The translations under genes were made by a program, and so were the position numbers. From Ruminococcus sp. (GTDB taxonomy: Bacteria; Bacillota; Clostridia; Oscillospirales; Ruminococcaceae), in contig JAILFN010000091.1 of NCBI GenBank assembly GCA_024697545.1, positions 1 to 35,990 on the forward strand: 35,990 nt of DNA, read 5' to 3'. Shown one piece after another: positions 8,919 through 17,046 of this stretch. Position 1 is the stretch's first letter; every line of letters starts with the position of its first letter. Below the pieces are notes generated by a model. The model saw nothing but the letters and a program-made list of their open reading frames with translations. It ran no database searches and had not been told where the DNA came from.

Positions 8919-9542
8919 ATGTATATGGATTTTATGGTCCCCGGTATAGGCAATGTTTTCAATCTTGAAAGGTTTGACGCGGATAATGTCAATAAGCTGG
9001 CAAATATGTATGCTCCCGATACGCCTGAGGGCGAAATGCGTTTGGCAAAGCTTTCTCGGGAGCAGGCGTTTTTCATGATAGCAGTGTTCTACGCCTGCGA
9101 TTTTCAGAGATCGGCTAAAATATTCGACAAGCAGCTTGATTATACAGAAAGCAGCGAGCAGGATATCCTTGTTACCATGTTCGCTGTTACTATCGGTGAC
9201 AGAGCCGCAGGCTATTCCGAACTTGAGATGAATGAACTGCTCATAAAGAAGCTCGCTTCATATCTGTTCTTTACATATTACAATAAATACATGAGCAGCG
9301 GTGAGCTTACAGCATTTTTATCTCTTCCCGACAAACGTCGGCTGTTCCTTGAACTCGGCGCCGAACGCAGAAAATGCGTCATTGATACCATGCGTATGTC
9401 CAGGTGGATCGTTGCAGAAGTGACATCAGGCGAAGATTTCTTTGCTTGCAGCGAAACGCTTGTCTCGGAAAGCCTTGAAAGAGAGCTTTCACGCGGGAAA
9501 GAGAATGCGTTTGATCGCGTGGGGAGGAAAAGGCTGTCGTAA
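8919..9542 (+). CDS. Hypothetical protein, 207 aa
   Basis: I do not recognise this family. The start is firm: CGGAGGT lies 7 nt before the ATG. The protein is soluble, mostly helical, without signal peptide or metal motif. Visible features are an acidic first half and the aromatic stretch YLFFTYYNKYMSSGE near the centre. It is a single gene facing away from the two-component operon, with a bidirectional terminator behind it. Confidence 0.7.
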   Translation: MYMDFMVPGIGNVFNLERFDADNVNKLANMYAPDTPEGEMRLAKLSREQAFFMIAVFYACDFQRSAKIFDKQLDYTESSEQDILVTMFAVTIGDRAAGYSELEMNELLIKKLASYLFFTYYNKYMSSGELTAFLSLPDKRRLFLELGAERRKCVIDTMRMSRWIVAEVTSGEDFFACSETLVSESLERELSRGKENAFDRVGRKRLS

Positions 9543-9631
9543 TGGCTGTAGAATGACTATTCTTAACAGATAAAGGTGAGATAACTGCTGCACTTCGTGT
9601 ACTGACACCCAAAAAAACGCAATATCAAACT

Positions 9632-9670
9632 AAAATATCCGAACCGCACAGACAGCGGCTCGGATATTTT
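9632..9670. terminator. Bidirectional terminator
   Basis: The arms at 9632-9647 and 9655-9670 pair with a single A-C mismatch; each begins or ends with AAAATA/TATTTT, giving T-runs on both strands. It lies between the ends of the convergent 8919 gene (+) and the NlpC/P60-like gene (-). Confidence 0.85.
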
Positions 9671-9701
9671 GATCTATGCGGGTGGGGGAGTTGTTGGGCG
9701 T

Positions 9702-10955
9702 TTATTCACCAAACAATGCTTTCAGGACCTCTTCGGGGGTCTTTTTTTGCAGCTCATCAGGATCGGTAAATCCGTTGGTGTTGCCCTCTATATCCCATGT
9801 GAATCTTCCGGGGTCTTCTCCCTCAAAGCCGAAATAGTCCTCGGGGGCGCAAAGCTTTGTGGGATAACGCTCATACCAGTCGGGGAAATACTTCGACATA
9901 TATTTATCGGCGAGCTGATAAGCTTCACAGGACTCGTCATTTCCGATCGCGCTTATCTGAACTCCGCCGCCGGGCTGTCCGCTCCTGCTGTCTGAGGGAG
10001 TGGAATGTACGATAACGACGCTGCCGTCATCACAGGTGCCCAGCGACACCCACACATGACCATCGGTGCTCATAATGTCACCGGGGAGCATAACGTATTC
10101 GTTTTTTCCGTCAGGGGCTTTTATATCTTGTGTCCACTGCCCAAAGCCTCTGTCCGCCAGGTCCTTTGCCATTGCCTCCGCGTACATAACATATCCCGGC
10201 TCTTCGTTTTTCGTTTCAAATGTATTATACTCGATCCAGCCGACAAATCCCGAACAATCAAGGCCTGCGTAGTAATACTCGTTATATCCGCCGTAGGGAT
10301 AATAGCTGTTTGCGGGGTCTTCGTTTTTCTCGTCTCCGTCCTTATCCCTGTATGTAAAATCCTTGTCCTGATCGTTAAAGAACTTTACCCAGTCGGGGGA
10401 CACCCCGAGCGACCTTGCGCTGACTGACGAACCTATGTCCTGCCAGTCCCAGCCGCCGCCGAAAATATAGAGCGTTGTTCCCGCGGGCATAAGCGAGGTC
10501 TTCAGGAAGTTTGTAAGCGTCTTTTCTCCCGGAGTTCCGCTGACGCAGGGGGTGTAGGGTGTTTCATCCGTCTTTATCTCTTCCGCCGCCGTTACGACAT
10601 CGCCCTCGACAGTGATGTTATAGCGGTAGTTTTCTTTCAGGATATTCTGTATCGGATAGTCGAAATTTCCGTCCGTGTCCTTTGTACCGTTATTTATCGA
10701 CAATATCTGCTCCTTGCCGTCTATCTCGAAGCGATACTTGAAGTTTTCCTTGTTATCCATATTTACTTCTTCCGAGCCGTAATCCTTGACGCCGAGGAAC
10801 AGGGCTTCCTTTTAACTCACCTCGATCGAAGCTTCTGCTGCTTCCTCAGATGACGAGGCAGCGGGCGCAGTTGTGGTCGCTGCGGCATCGGCTGTGATAT
10901 TATCTAAACGTTCCAGCACTTCATTGACCTTGCCGTATAAAAACGGCAGCGCTTT
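9702..10955 (-). pseudogene. NlpC/P60-like hydrolase, 5' end lost and in-frame stop
   Basis: The reliable part (10760-9702, 352 residues) carries an NlpC/P60-type active site: Cys in LDCSGFVGW, His in DGHVWVSLG, and a following HSTPS, so it resembles secreted peptidoglycan or amide hydrolases. The same frame continues upstream without interruption of coding character (LFLGVKDYGSEEVN), past a TAA at 10812-10814, through a Thr/Ala/Ser/Glu-rich linker, right up to the stop of the SpoIIE gene, with no start codon, ribosome site or signal peptide. The likely reading is a lipoprotein-type hydrolase that lost its 5' end by deletion and gained a nonsense codon. An internal start at 10760 (weak GGAAG upstream) could still yield an unexported protein. 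Confidence 0.65.
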
Positions 10956-13109
10956 TTATTTCAGCTTCACGCACAGCATCGTAAGATCATCGAACTGCGG
11001 TGCTTCGTCTACAAATACATCGACAGCGTTTTTCATATTTGTGAGCAGCGTCCTGGGTTCTGCTTCGGGGGCTTTGTTCAAAGCTTCAAGCATTCTGTCA
11101 GTCCCGAAAAGCTCGTTCTTTGAATTTGTTGCCTCTGCCACACCATCGGTATAAAGGAACAGCGTGCCGCCCTTTTCAAGCGTGAATTCGTATTCCTTGT
11201 AGCGCATACCGTTCATGCCGCCGATAACTAAACCGTGCTTATCCTTGAAAAGCTCAAAGCTGCCGTCGGCTTTTTTGACGATCGGGTATTCGTGTCCCGC
11301 ATTTGCGGCGGTTATCCTGCCCGTGGATATCTCAAGCACACCGAACCAAACTGTCACGAACATTTCTTCTTCGTTGTTCTTGCATATCTGATTGTTGGTC
11401 TGCTCAAGCACCTTTGACGGGCTGCTGCCCATCATCGCAAAGTTGTTTACAAGGATCTTTGACATCATCATAAACAGCGCCGCAGGAACGCCCTTGCCGG
11501 AAACGTCCGCCATGACCATTCCAAGGTGGTCATCGTCGATGAGGAAGAAGTCGTAGAAATCACCGCCGACCTCTTTTGCGGGTGTCATTGAAGCGAAGAT
11601 ATCAAACTCCTTGCGATCTGGAAACGGCGGGAAGAGGTTCGGGAGCATTGAAGCCTGTATCTTTGTAGCAAGCTCAAGCTCTGCACCTATACGCTCCTTT
11701 TCGGCGGTGATCTTAGTGATCTGATCTATGTAAAGTCTTGTCCGCTCGGAAAGGATAGCAAATGACTCCGCCAGTACCTCGATCTCGTCGTTGGTCTTAT
11801 AGGTGTCCTCCATTTCAAAGGCAAGGTCTGAACCACTTATCTCGGTTATGCGCTTTGTCATACGCTCGACGGGTCTGACTATCCTGCCTGCAACGAAAAG
11901 TGCGCTCACCGATGCCAGTATCAGCACAGCCAATGTCATGACCTCGAGCGTCTTTTTTGAATACTCGGTGCCTTTTACAAATTTATCCTTTGCCTTTTCG
12001 TTTATCTGTTCATACTGCATGAGCATGGTATCGGTGGGCTGGCGGGTGATCTCCTTGTCAACAAATGAAACTACCGCCCAACCGACGGTGCTCATAGGCG
12101 AGCCTGTCATATAATACTCTCTGCCGTTCACCGATATAGTCATAAGCTCGGTCTGCTCGTTCAGTGCTTTAGTGACAAAATCTGCAAGCTCGGTGTTTTC
12201 GGCATTTCTCAAATCAGGTGCGTTTTCTGAAAGCTCAACTGTGAACACGCCGTTGTCGTCGGGGGCAAAGATGACCTTGCCCTCATCGCTGATAACGCAG
12301 ATGTTACTGCCCTGATTTGAGGAATTTTTTACATATTCATCCATAGCTTCAAGGAACAGGTCGGCGCCTATAACACCTATCAGCTTGCCGTCAACATATA
12401 TCGGAGCAGAGCATTCAATACCGATACTGTCGGTGTAGGTGTCGGCTTCTATCTCCGAAAAGCAAACCTCTCCGGCTTCCACCGCGCCCGTATACCAAGG
12501 TCTGTCCCTAACAGGGAAATCGGGCAGATCGCCGTTTTCATTGTACTTGTTTGCCGAATTTGAATCTATGCAAAGCAGAGTGCCGTCCTCAAGCCCGATG
12601 AAGCAGTTTGTCATATAGCCGGATCGTTCACACATTGCGATCATGGTGTCGCTCATGTGGGCAGCTACTCCAAGGTATTCCGACTTGGTGTAGTCCACAC
12701 CTGCTTCATGAAGCACCTGTGCCGAATACTCTCCGTCCTTTGAAGGGTCAGGGGGGGAAACGGGATAAGGCTCAAAGTCGTCTTTGTGCTCGAAAAGTCC
12801 CGTGGCAAGGTTTTGAAGGGTAGCCACGTCGGTCTTTATATCAGAGAACATATCGTTCGCGATGTAAGCTTCCATCGCCGTAGATTTGGTGAGCGACGAG
12901 TTTATGACCGTTTTCATTGTCTCTTCCGAAACTTTTGTTATGGACTGCTGCTGTTCATTGCTCGCTTCGGTCACTGTATCTGTCAGCGATTTGCTCTGAT
13001 AGATCGAAACCCCGGCATACACTCCCGTTATAGCCAAAACGAATATCAGCACAAGATTCAGTATTTTTTGCTGAAGCCCGCCGAATGTCAAACCAAAATA
13101 TTTTCTCAT
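10956..13109 (-). CDS. Cache-HAMP-SpoIIE (PP2C) protein phosphatase
   Basis: A 717-residue membrane serine phosphatase, likely the input of the partner-switching set. Order: N-terminal membrane helix (about 15-37), a large extracellular dCache-type sensor (to about 375; motif RDRPWYTGAVEAGEVCFSE is characteristic), a second membrane helix (about 387-408), HAMP (GRIVRPVERMTKRI), a coiled linker, then the SpoIIE/PP2C domain (about 510-717) with metal-binding motifs EVGGDFYDFF, MADVSGKGVPAA and DGVAEATNS, and a final DDLTM. Such enzymes dephosphorylate STAS antagonists in response to an external ligand. The start ATG overlaps the stop of the RsbW fragment upstream (TAATG). Ligand unknown. Confidence 0.92.
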   Translation of the reverse strand: MRKYFGLTFGGLQQKILNLVLIFVLAITGVYAGVSIYQSKSLTDTVTEASNEQQQSITKVSEETMKTVINSSLTKSTAMEAYIANDMFSDIKTDVATLQNLATGLFEHKDDFEPYPVSPPDPSKDGEYSAQVLHEAGVDYTKSEYLGVAAHMSDTMIAMCERSGYMTNCFIGLEDGTLLCIDSNSANKYNENGDLPDFPVRDRPWYTGAVEAGEVCFSEIEADTYTDSIGIECSAPIYVDGKLIGVIGADLFLEAMDEYVKNSSNQGSNICVISDEGKVIFAPDDNGVFTVELSENAPDLRNAENTELADFVTKALNEQTELMTISVNGREYYMTGSPMSTVGWAVVSFVDKEITRQPTDTMLMQYEQINEKAKDKFVKGTEYSKKTLEVMTLAVLILASVSALFVAGRIVRPVERMTKRITEISGSDLAFEMEDTYKTNDEIEVLAESFAILSERTRLYIDQITKITAEKERIGAELELATKIQASMLPNLFPPFPDRKEFDIFASMTPAKEVGGDFYDFFLIDDDHLGMVMADVSGKGVPAALFMMMSKILVNNFAMMGSSPSKVLEQTNNQICKNNEEEMFVTVWFGVLEISTGRITAANAGHEYPIVKKADGSFELFKDKHGLVIGGMNGMRYKEYEFTLEKGGTLFLYTDGVAEATNSKNELFGTDRMLEALNKAPEAEPRTLLTNMKNAVDVFVDEAPQFDDLTMLCVKLK

Positions 13110-13279
13110 TATTTCACCAGTCCCTTTTTAAGCCTCAGGATATCCTGCCCGTCAGCGTATTCGTATTTGAGATCGTCCGTGTTCTTTTTGAGCATAAAGA
13201 TAATGCCGATGATCTTCTTAGGTGTTTTCTGTGTCTTATCATTTTTCAAAGCACTTACCTGACCCGATACAGACATCAT
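13109..13279 (-). pseudogene. C-terminal fragment of an RsbW-like kinase, 56 aa
   Basis: A short open frame between vanX-like and spoIIE-like genes. Its last ~30 residues (MLKKNTDDLKYEYADGQDIL then LKKGLVK) closely match the end of the complete RsbW-like protein at 29689-30105 (MVKKSMDDVKYEYADGHNIL). The N-box and most of the ATP site are absent and the first ~20 residues are unrelated. Its ATG overlaps the dipeptidase stop (ATGA) and its TAA overlaps the SpoIIE ATG, so it is still coupled into translation. It is most likely what remains of an anti-sigma kinase gene after an internal deletion, perhaps kept because it couples SpoIIE translation. Confidence 0.75.
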
Positions 13280-13932
13280 TTTTTCAGATACGCCGCAGAC
13301 ACGGGGAACTCAAAATAGGTATCGGGATACGGCTCGTCCTTCAGCATGAAATGCCACCATTCGCAGAATATCGGCTCAAAGCCGTTTCTGACCATAGCGT
13401 TTTGCAGGAGCATACGGTTTTCATACTGCTCCTCGGTTATGCTGCGGCAGTCGGAGTGAGAAGTCTCACTGAACAGGTCGAAGGGGCTTCCCATATCGAG
13501 CTCCTTGCCCGTTTTCATGTCGAGCAGGGTAAGGTCTATCGCACTTCCGCGGCTGTGGCTAGAATGCTTTGCAATATAGCCTGTCCTGAACAGCTCCTGC
13601 TTTTCAAGTTCGGGATAAAAATACGGCTTCATGCGGATATCGGTGTCCTCTATCCCCCAAAGCACGAACTGCCGCACAGCAGGCGAAGGACGGTATGCGT
13701 CAAACACCTTCATCCGATAGCCCTTGACTAAAAGCTCGTTGCTTGCGGCTTTGAGCGCCCTTGCAGCCTCTATCGTCAGCAGGGCGCAGGGCTCTTCATA
13801 GCCGTCGATGCGCTCGCCGATGAAGTTGTATGAGGAATAATAGCGTATCTCCTGCACGATGGCGGGGACGAAGTCCGCAAGCACCACAAATCCCGAGGGG
13901 TCCATTTTTATATCGTTGTTGTATACTTTCAT
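13276..13932 (-). CDS. VanX-like D-Ala-D-Ala dipeptidase
   Basis: A 218-residue zinc dipeptidase of the M15D (VanX/DdpX) family, near the usual ~200 residues. Zinc and catalytic motifs are present: SSHSRGSAIDLTL (SxHxxGxAxD) and CEWWHF (ExxWH with the catalytic Glu), plus DAYRPSPAVRQFV and the GSPFDLFSE stretch typical of VanX. No signal peptide, so cytoplasmic. The reaction expected is hydrolysis of D-Ala-D-Ala, lowering the precursor pool for peptidoglycan. There is no vanH or vanA ligase nearby; instead it lies between a STAS-kinase fusion and the SpoIIE phosphatase, so classical glycopeptide resistance is not supported. Confidence 0.88.
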   Translation of the reverse strand: MKVYNNDIKMDPSGFVVLADFVPAIVQEIRYYSSYNFIGERIDGYEEPCALLTIEAARALKAASNELLVKGYRMKVFDAYRPSPAVRQFVLWGIEDTDIRMKPYFYPELEKQELFRTGYIAKHSSHSRGSAIDLTLLDMKTGKELDMGSPFDLFSETSHSDCRSITEEQYENRMLLQNAMVRNGFEPIFCEWWHFMLKDEPYPDTYFEFPVSAAYLKK

Positions 13933-13947
13933 GTTACATCACCTTTT

Positions 13948-15132
13948 TCAGACAGGCATGGCGAACAGCTTGCAGAAGTTTTCCGTGTTCGGGAAAAGCT
14001 GACGGCGGAGAACAGATACCATATTGCCTGCGACCTCTCTCGCCCTGCCGCTTTCAAAACCAAGTGTAGTCGCCATTCTCAAAAATGTGAATGCGGCACA
14101 TCTCTGACTGAAAAGCTCAAGCTGCTTTGTGTCAGTGGTGCCGAGATATGAAGACAGAGCGATGCCCCAGAGCTGTGTGGCATATTCGTACTTTAATCTC
14201 ACAGTGTAATAGGTCATCTCAGGATCATTCATCCCGCTGAGGTACATTGTAAGGAACGTTCCGCCGATGTCATAGATCGCATTGCCGCGGCTGATATCCG
14301 CCATGTCGATGAGGACGAGCTCGCCGTCAGCCTGAACCATAACATTGTTTGAGTGGTAATCGCCGTGTATCATTCCGCTGCCGTCGGGGATAGCGTTTAT
14401 CATCTGAACGATCTGTGCGTTCTCCTCAGCTGTGAAAAACTGCTCGGCATTCTTCGCTCTGTCGAGATATATCTGCTTGATATCGCCGTAGAGCGCGGGG
14501 GCGGCTTCGGTCGAATTAAGCTTTTTCAGCAGCATGCCGAACTTCACACCGAGCTCCTGCAAGCGGGAGTGGTCTTCCATTATCACCTTGCTGAGGGTCT
14601 TTGCTCCTGCCAGCTCGAACACCAGTCCGTAGCCCTCCTCGGTCTGAACAACATCATACGCGATAGCCGAGGGCACGCCGTGAACAAAGGCGTTTTTTGC
14701 ATACTCACGCTCCTTTTCGATGAGCGAAAGCGGGCTGTTGTCGTGATATATCTTGATGATAGTCTCATCATCGAGACGGTAGACCCTGCCGTGGCCGCCT
14801 TGTCCTATGACCTCGCAGCCCTCAAGAGAGACTTTTCTAAGAGCCTTTTTGACCTCCAGCAGCTCGGTGAAGCCGGTGGTCTCGAGGATCTCATATACAT
14901 CACGGGAGACATTTATCATCGGCAGGGGCTTGTTCAGGCTCTTGCGGAGCTTCATAAGAACTCTGAGCCCTGCGCTGGAGATGTATTCGAGGTTTTCAGC
15001 GTCAAGGACGATGTCCTCGGTCTTGCCCTCAACTGCCGCGAATATCTCGGATTCGGTCTGAGAGGCATTGTTTGTGTCTATCCTGCCATCAAGATAAATG
15101 GTCAGGGTGTTGTTTTCACTCGTGGTTTTCAT
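13948..15132 (-). CDS. STAS domain fused to APH-type kinase (TIGR02172-like), copy 1
   Basis: A 394-residue fusion. Residues 1-100 form an anti-sigma-factor-antagonist STAS domain with the phosphorylatable Ser pair in LEYISSAGLRVLM (52-53). Residues ~105-394 form an aminoglycoside/choline-kinase-like fold: nucleotide loop GQGGHGRVYRL, Lys in IIKIYHD, catalytic IHGDYHSNN (about 255) and metal motif LVLIDMAD. The family fits TIGR02172, described from Fibrobacter as a paralogous family; substrate unknown. The start at 15132 follows GGGAGGACACCGAT; the longer frame to 15198 crosses the promoter. It is the first gene of an operon with VanX and SpoIIE, under a TTTGTTGC-repeat promoter. Confidence 0.85.
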   Translation of the reverse strand: MKTTSENNTLTIYLDGRIDTNNASQTESEIFAAVEGKTEDIVLDAENLEYISSAGLRVLMKLRKSLNKPLPMINVSRDVYEILETTGFTELLEVKKALRKVSLEGCEVIGQGGHGRVYRLDDETIIKIYHDNSPLSLIEKEREYAKNAFVHGVPSAIAYDVVQTEEGYGLVFELAGAKTLSKVIMEDHSRLQELGVKFGMLLKKLNSTEAAPALYGDIKQIYLDRAKNAEQFFTAEENAQIVQMINAIPDGSGMIHGDYHSNNVMVQADGELVLIDMADISRGNAIYDIGGTFLTMYLSGMNDPEMTYYTVRLKYEYATQLWGIALSSYLGTTDTKQLELFSQRCAAFTFLRMATTLGFESGRAREVAGNMVSVLRRQLFPNTENFCKLFAMPV

Positions 15133-15166
15133 ATCGGTGTCCTCCCGTAATATATAGTATACTGTA

Positions 15167-15213
15167 ATTATACCACACCCGCCGCAACAAATCTGCAACA
15201 GATCTGCAATAAA
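15167..15213 (-). promoter_or_regulatory. SARP-type promoter C (three 11-bp repeats)
   Basis: Minus strand: TTTATTGC (15206-15213), TCTGTTGC (15195-15202), TTTGTTGC (15184-15191), exactly 11 bp apart, then 11 nt and TATAAT (15167-15172). No consensus -35; the boxes cover that position, so an activator bound there is likely. It drives the STAS-kinase, VanX, RsbW fragment and SpoIIE operon. Same layout as the promoters at 30473, 22350 and 32811. Confidence 0.8.
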
Positions 15214-15386
15214 TTTGGCGCTTTTGCATCGTAATATCCTACAAAGTTTTTGTTCACAATTTGTTTATATCAACCAAGGCTGTGTTTTGTGCAGCTATTA
15301 TCGCTAAACGACAGATCAAAATTTCAGCGATTTGACGTTAAGGCAGCAGCGTATGCTGAGGAAACCCAAAACAGAACGGGTGAAAT

Positions 15387-15427
15387 CATCAAAACGGCAG
15401 GGGCACAAGACTCCTGCCGTTTTGATG
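15387..15427 (-). terminator. Terminator after STAS-kinase copy 2
   Basis: A 15-bp perfect stem (CATCAAAACGGCAGG at 15387-15401, complement at 15413-15427) directly follows the stop at 15429. T-rich sequence (GTTTTGATGATTT) follows on the minus strand. It ends the exporter operon that begins at 22162. Confidence 0.8.
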
Positions 15428-15428
15428 T

Positions 15429-16589
15429 TTACAGAAAAAGATCATCGACTTTTTCGATAAGCTCCGAGATATGCGCCTGAGCGCGGCGAATACGCTTTTC
15501 GCCCAGCTCGCCGTTTTTAAGGTCGGTGGAAACAAGCAGATACATAAACCGCAGCGAAGCCGCAAGGCTTATCTTGCTTTGTATCGCTGACAGCTTTTGT
15601 TCGTCGGCGTTATCGAAATAGTTTGTCAGAATGCTCTGCCAGATCCGTTCGCCCCATTCGTTCGGGATACCCAAAAAGTTTTTCAGGTTGTTCGGGTCGT
15701 CCTCTGAGAACAGCACATAGGTCACATAGAGCGCCTGCAAGTCAAACAGCGGCTGACCCGTCGAAATGGTTTCCATGTCGATAAGCATAGGCTCGCCGCT
15801 GACGAGCATGACGTTTTTCATCTGAAAATCGCCGTGTACAACGTGCAGATCGTCGGGCAGCGCCGACAGAAGCTCTCTCAGCCGTGCAGCTTGTCCGTCG
15901 GTAAGATAGTCACCCGCGGAAGTTATGTAGTCGATAAATCCGAAAAATATATCTCTCGCCAACGGTATCGTTCCTGCGTCCATCTCGGCGCTGTGTACCG
16001 TCTTCAGGAACTCGACGTACTGCTTTAAAAGCTCATCAAAGCGATCGGGCTCATTTATCAGGTGGTCGTTAAAGGACTGCGCGTCCAGCAGCTCGAATAC
16101 CGAGCCGTAGTTGTCGCCGACCTTTACCACATCATAAGAGATAGCCGTCGGAACGCCCTTTACAAAGGCGCTCTTTGCCATTTTCTGCTCTTGTCTTATC
16201 TTAGGCAGACTGTCGGGAACGCTGTATACCTTTACGATGGTCTCGGGGTCGGTGCGGTAGACGGTACCGTAAAAACCCGATCCTATGATCTTACATCCCT
16301 CAACAGACATCTCGCGTATGCGCTTTTCCACCGTCATAAGCTCGCTGAAGCCGGTCATATCGAAAATATCATAGACATCGGGCGAAACGTTTATGACCTT
16401 TACACCGCCGCCCGACTTCTTTATCACCTTCATCAGCACCCTAAGTCCCGCGCTGGAGATGTAGTCAAGCCCGGCAGCGTCAAAGAGCGCCTTATCGCTT
16501 TCGCCGAGCTGTGAAAAGATAGTCTTTTCCCACTCAGCGGCGTTTGATGTGTCTATCCTGCCTGTAAGCTTTATTGCGTTATTGCTCAT
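15429..16589 (-). CDS. STAS domain fused to APH-type kinase (TIGR02172-like), copy 2
   Basis: A 386-residue paralogue of the 13948 protein. The STAS part (1-95) has LDYISSAGLRVLMKV with the Ser pair at 44-45 and DVYDIFDMTGFSELM near its end. The kinase part has GSGFYGTVYRT, IVKVYSV, VVHGDFQMKN (about 250) and PMLIDMETIS, so the catalytic Asp and Asn and the metal Asp are kept. AAAGGAGG lies 9 nt before the ATG. It is the last gene of the exporter operon, behind a precursor gene, from which it is separated by a 14-bp hairpin. Role: perhaps a phosphorylation relay or modification enzyme tied to the RiPP; not established. Confidence 0.85.
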   Translation of the reverse strand: MSNNAIKLTGRIDTSNAAEWEKTIFSQLGESDKALFDAAGLDYISSAGLRVLMKVIKKSGGGVKVINVSPDVYDIFDMTGFSELMTVEKRIREMSVEGCKIIGSGFYGTVYRTDPETIVKVYSVPDSLPKIRQEQKMAKSAFVKGVPTAISYDVVKVGDNYGSVFELLDAQSFNDHLINEPDRFDELLKQYVEFLKTVHSAEMDAGTIPLARDIFFGFIDYITSAGDYLTDGQAARLRELLSALPDDLHVVHGDFQMKNVMLVSGEPMLIDMETISTGQPLFDLQALYVTYVLFSEDDPNNLKNFLGIPNEWGERIWQSILTNYFDNADEQKLSAIQSKISLAASLRFMYLLVSTDLKNGELGEKRIRRAQAHISELIEKVDDLFL

Positions 16590-16646
16590 TTGTGCCGCCT
16601 CCTTTATTTATTGCTTTCTTGATTTTTTCGCGTCCGTGCTCTCCAT

Positions 16647-16681
16647 ATCGGGCAGATACAGCTACGGTGTATCTGCCCGAT
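16647..16681 (-). other. Hairpin between precursor and STAS-kinase gene
   Basis: A 14-bp perfect stem (16647-16660 with 16668-16681, loop 7) lies just after the precursor gene on the minus strand. No T-run follows on that strand, so it is not a clear terminator. It could stabilise or set the 3' end of the precursor message relative to the downstream gene. Confidence 0.5.
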
Positions 16682-16714
16682 CTTGTTGAAAGCTGCGCGT
16701 GCAAGGCGGCATCA

Positions 16715-17020
16715 TTACGGCCACTTTACCTCAAGGTTGTTCTTTTCCTTGTTATAATCCTTGCATTTCGTGTTGGTGCAAATGAAAATGTTGGTAGTGC
16801 CGCCCATGATCCTTCTCGTTCCCATATCCTTGAGCTTCTTGCCGCAGGCTTTGCAGTATGCAAGAGCGCTGCCGAGATTCTGTGCCAATCCTAATCCGGA
16901 CATACCTCCTACCTAGCTGAGTTGGTCATCCATCAATCCTAAATTGCACATACCGCCGTTTACCTCGCTGAGGGCATCCAGCTCCAGATCGGTGTCCTTG
17001 ATGTTCTCGTTTTCTTTCAT
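16715..17020 (-). pseudogene. RiPP precursor with zinc-ribbon core, split by in-frame TAG
   Basis: Start ATG 17020 with AGGAGGT 7 nt upstream. The frame runs 35 codons to a TAG (16913-16915), then continues in the same frame to TAA at 16715, 101 codons in all. The first part is an acidic leader ending SEVNGGMCNLGL; after the TAG comes VGGMSGLGLAQNLGSA and a core with CKAC and CTNTKC (positions 56, 59, 81, 86), a CxxC-x21-Cx4C zinc-ribbon pattern like the precursor at 22456. The ATG at 16903 has its AGGAGG only 1 nt away, too close, because that sequence encodes the Gly-Gly motif. It is either inactivated or makes two products. Placed right after the exporter genes, as usual for NHLM systems. 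Confidence 0.7.
16886..16972 (-). repeat. Imperfect tandem duplication of the leader cleavage region
   Basis: CTCAGCGAGGTAAACGGCGG in unit 1 (16972-16934, encoding LSEVNGGMCNLGL) matches CTCAGCTAGGTAGGAGG in unit 2 (16921-16886, encoding LS-stop-VGGMSGLGL). Unit 2 has lost one codon, and one G-to-T change turns GAG (Glu) into TAG. The TTAGGATTG at the end of each unit is identical. Confidence 0.8.
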
Positions 17021-17046
17021 AGTGATTACCTCCTGATTTTTAATTT

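Noticed and set aside
10933..10950. Hairpin TGCCGT/ACGGCA with T-run on the plus strand as a terminator
   Set aside because: No plus-strand gene lies upstream; on the minus strand no T-run follows. Probably chance or a relic of the deletion.
13276..13932. Glycopeptide (vancomycin) resistance cluster
   Set aside because: Only a VanX-like dipeptidase is present. No VanH, VanA/B ligase or VanY nearby, and the nearby sensors are not VanS-type neighbours of it.
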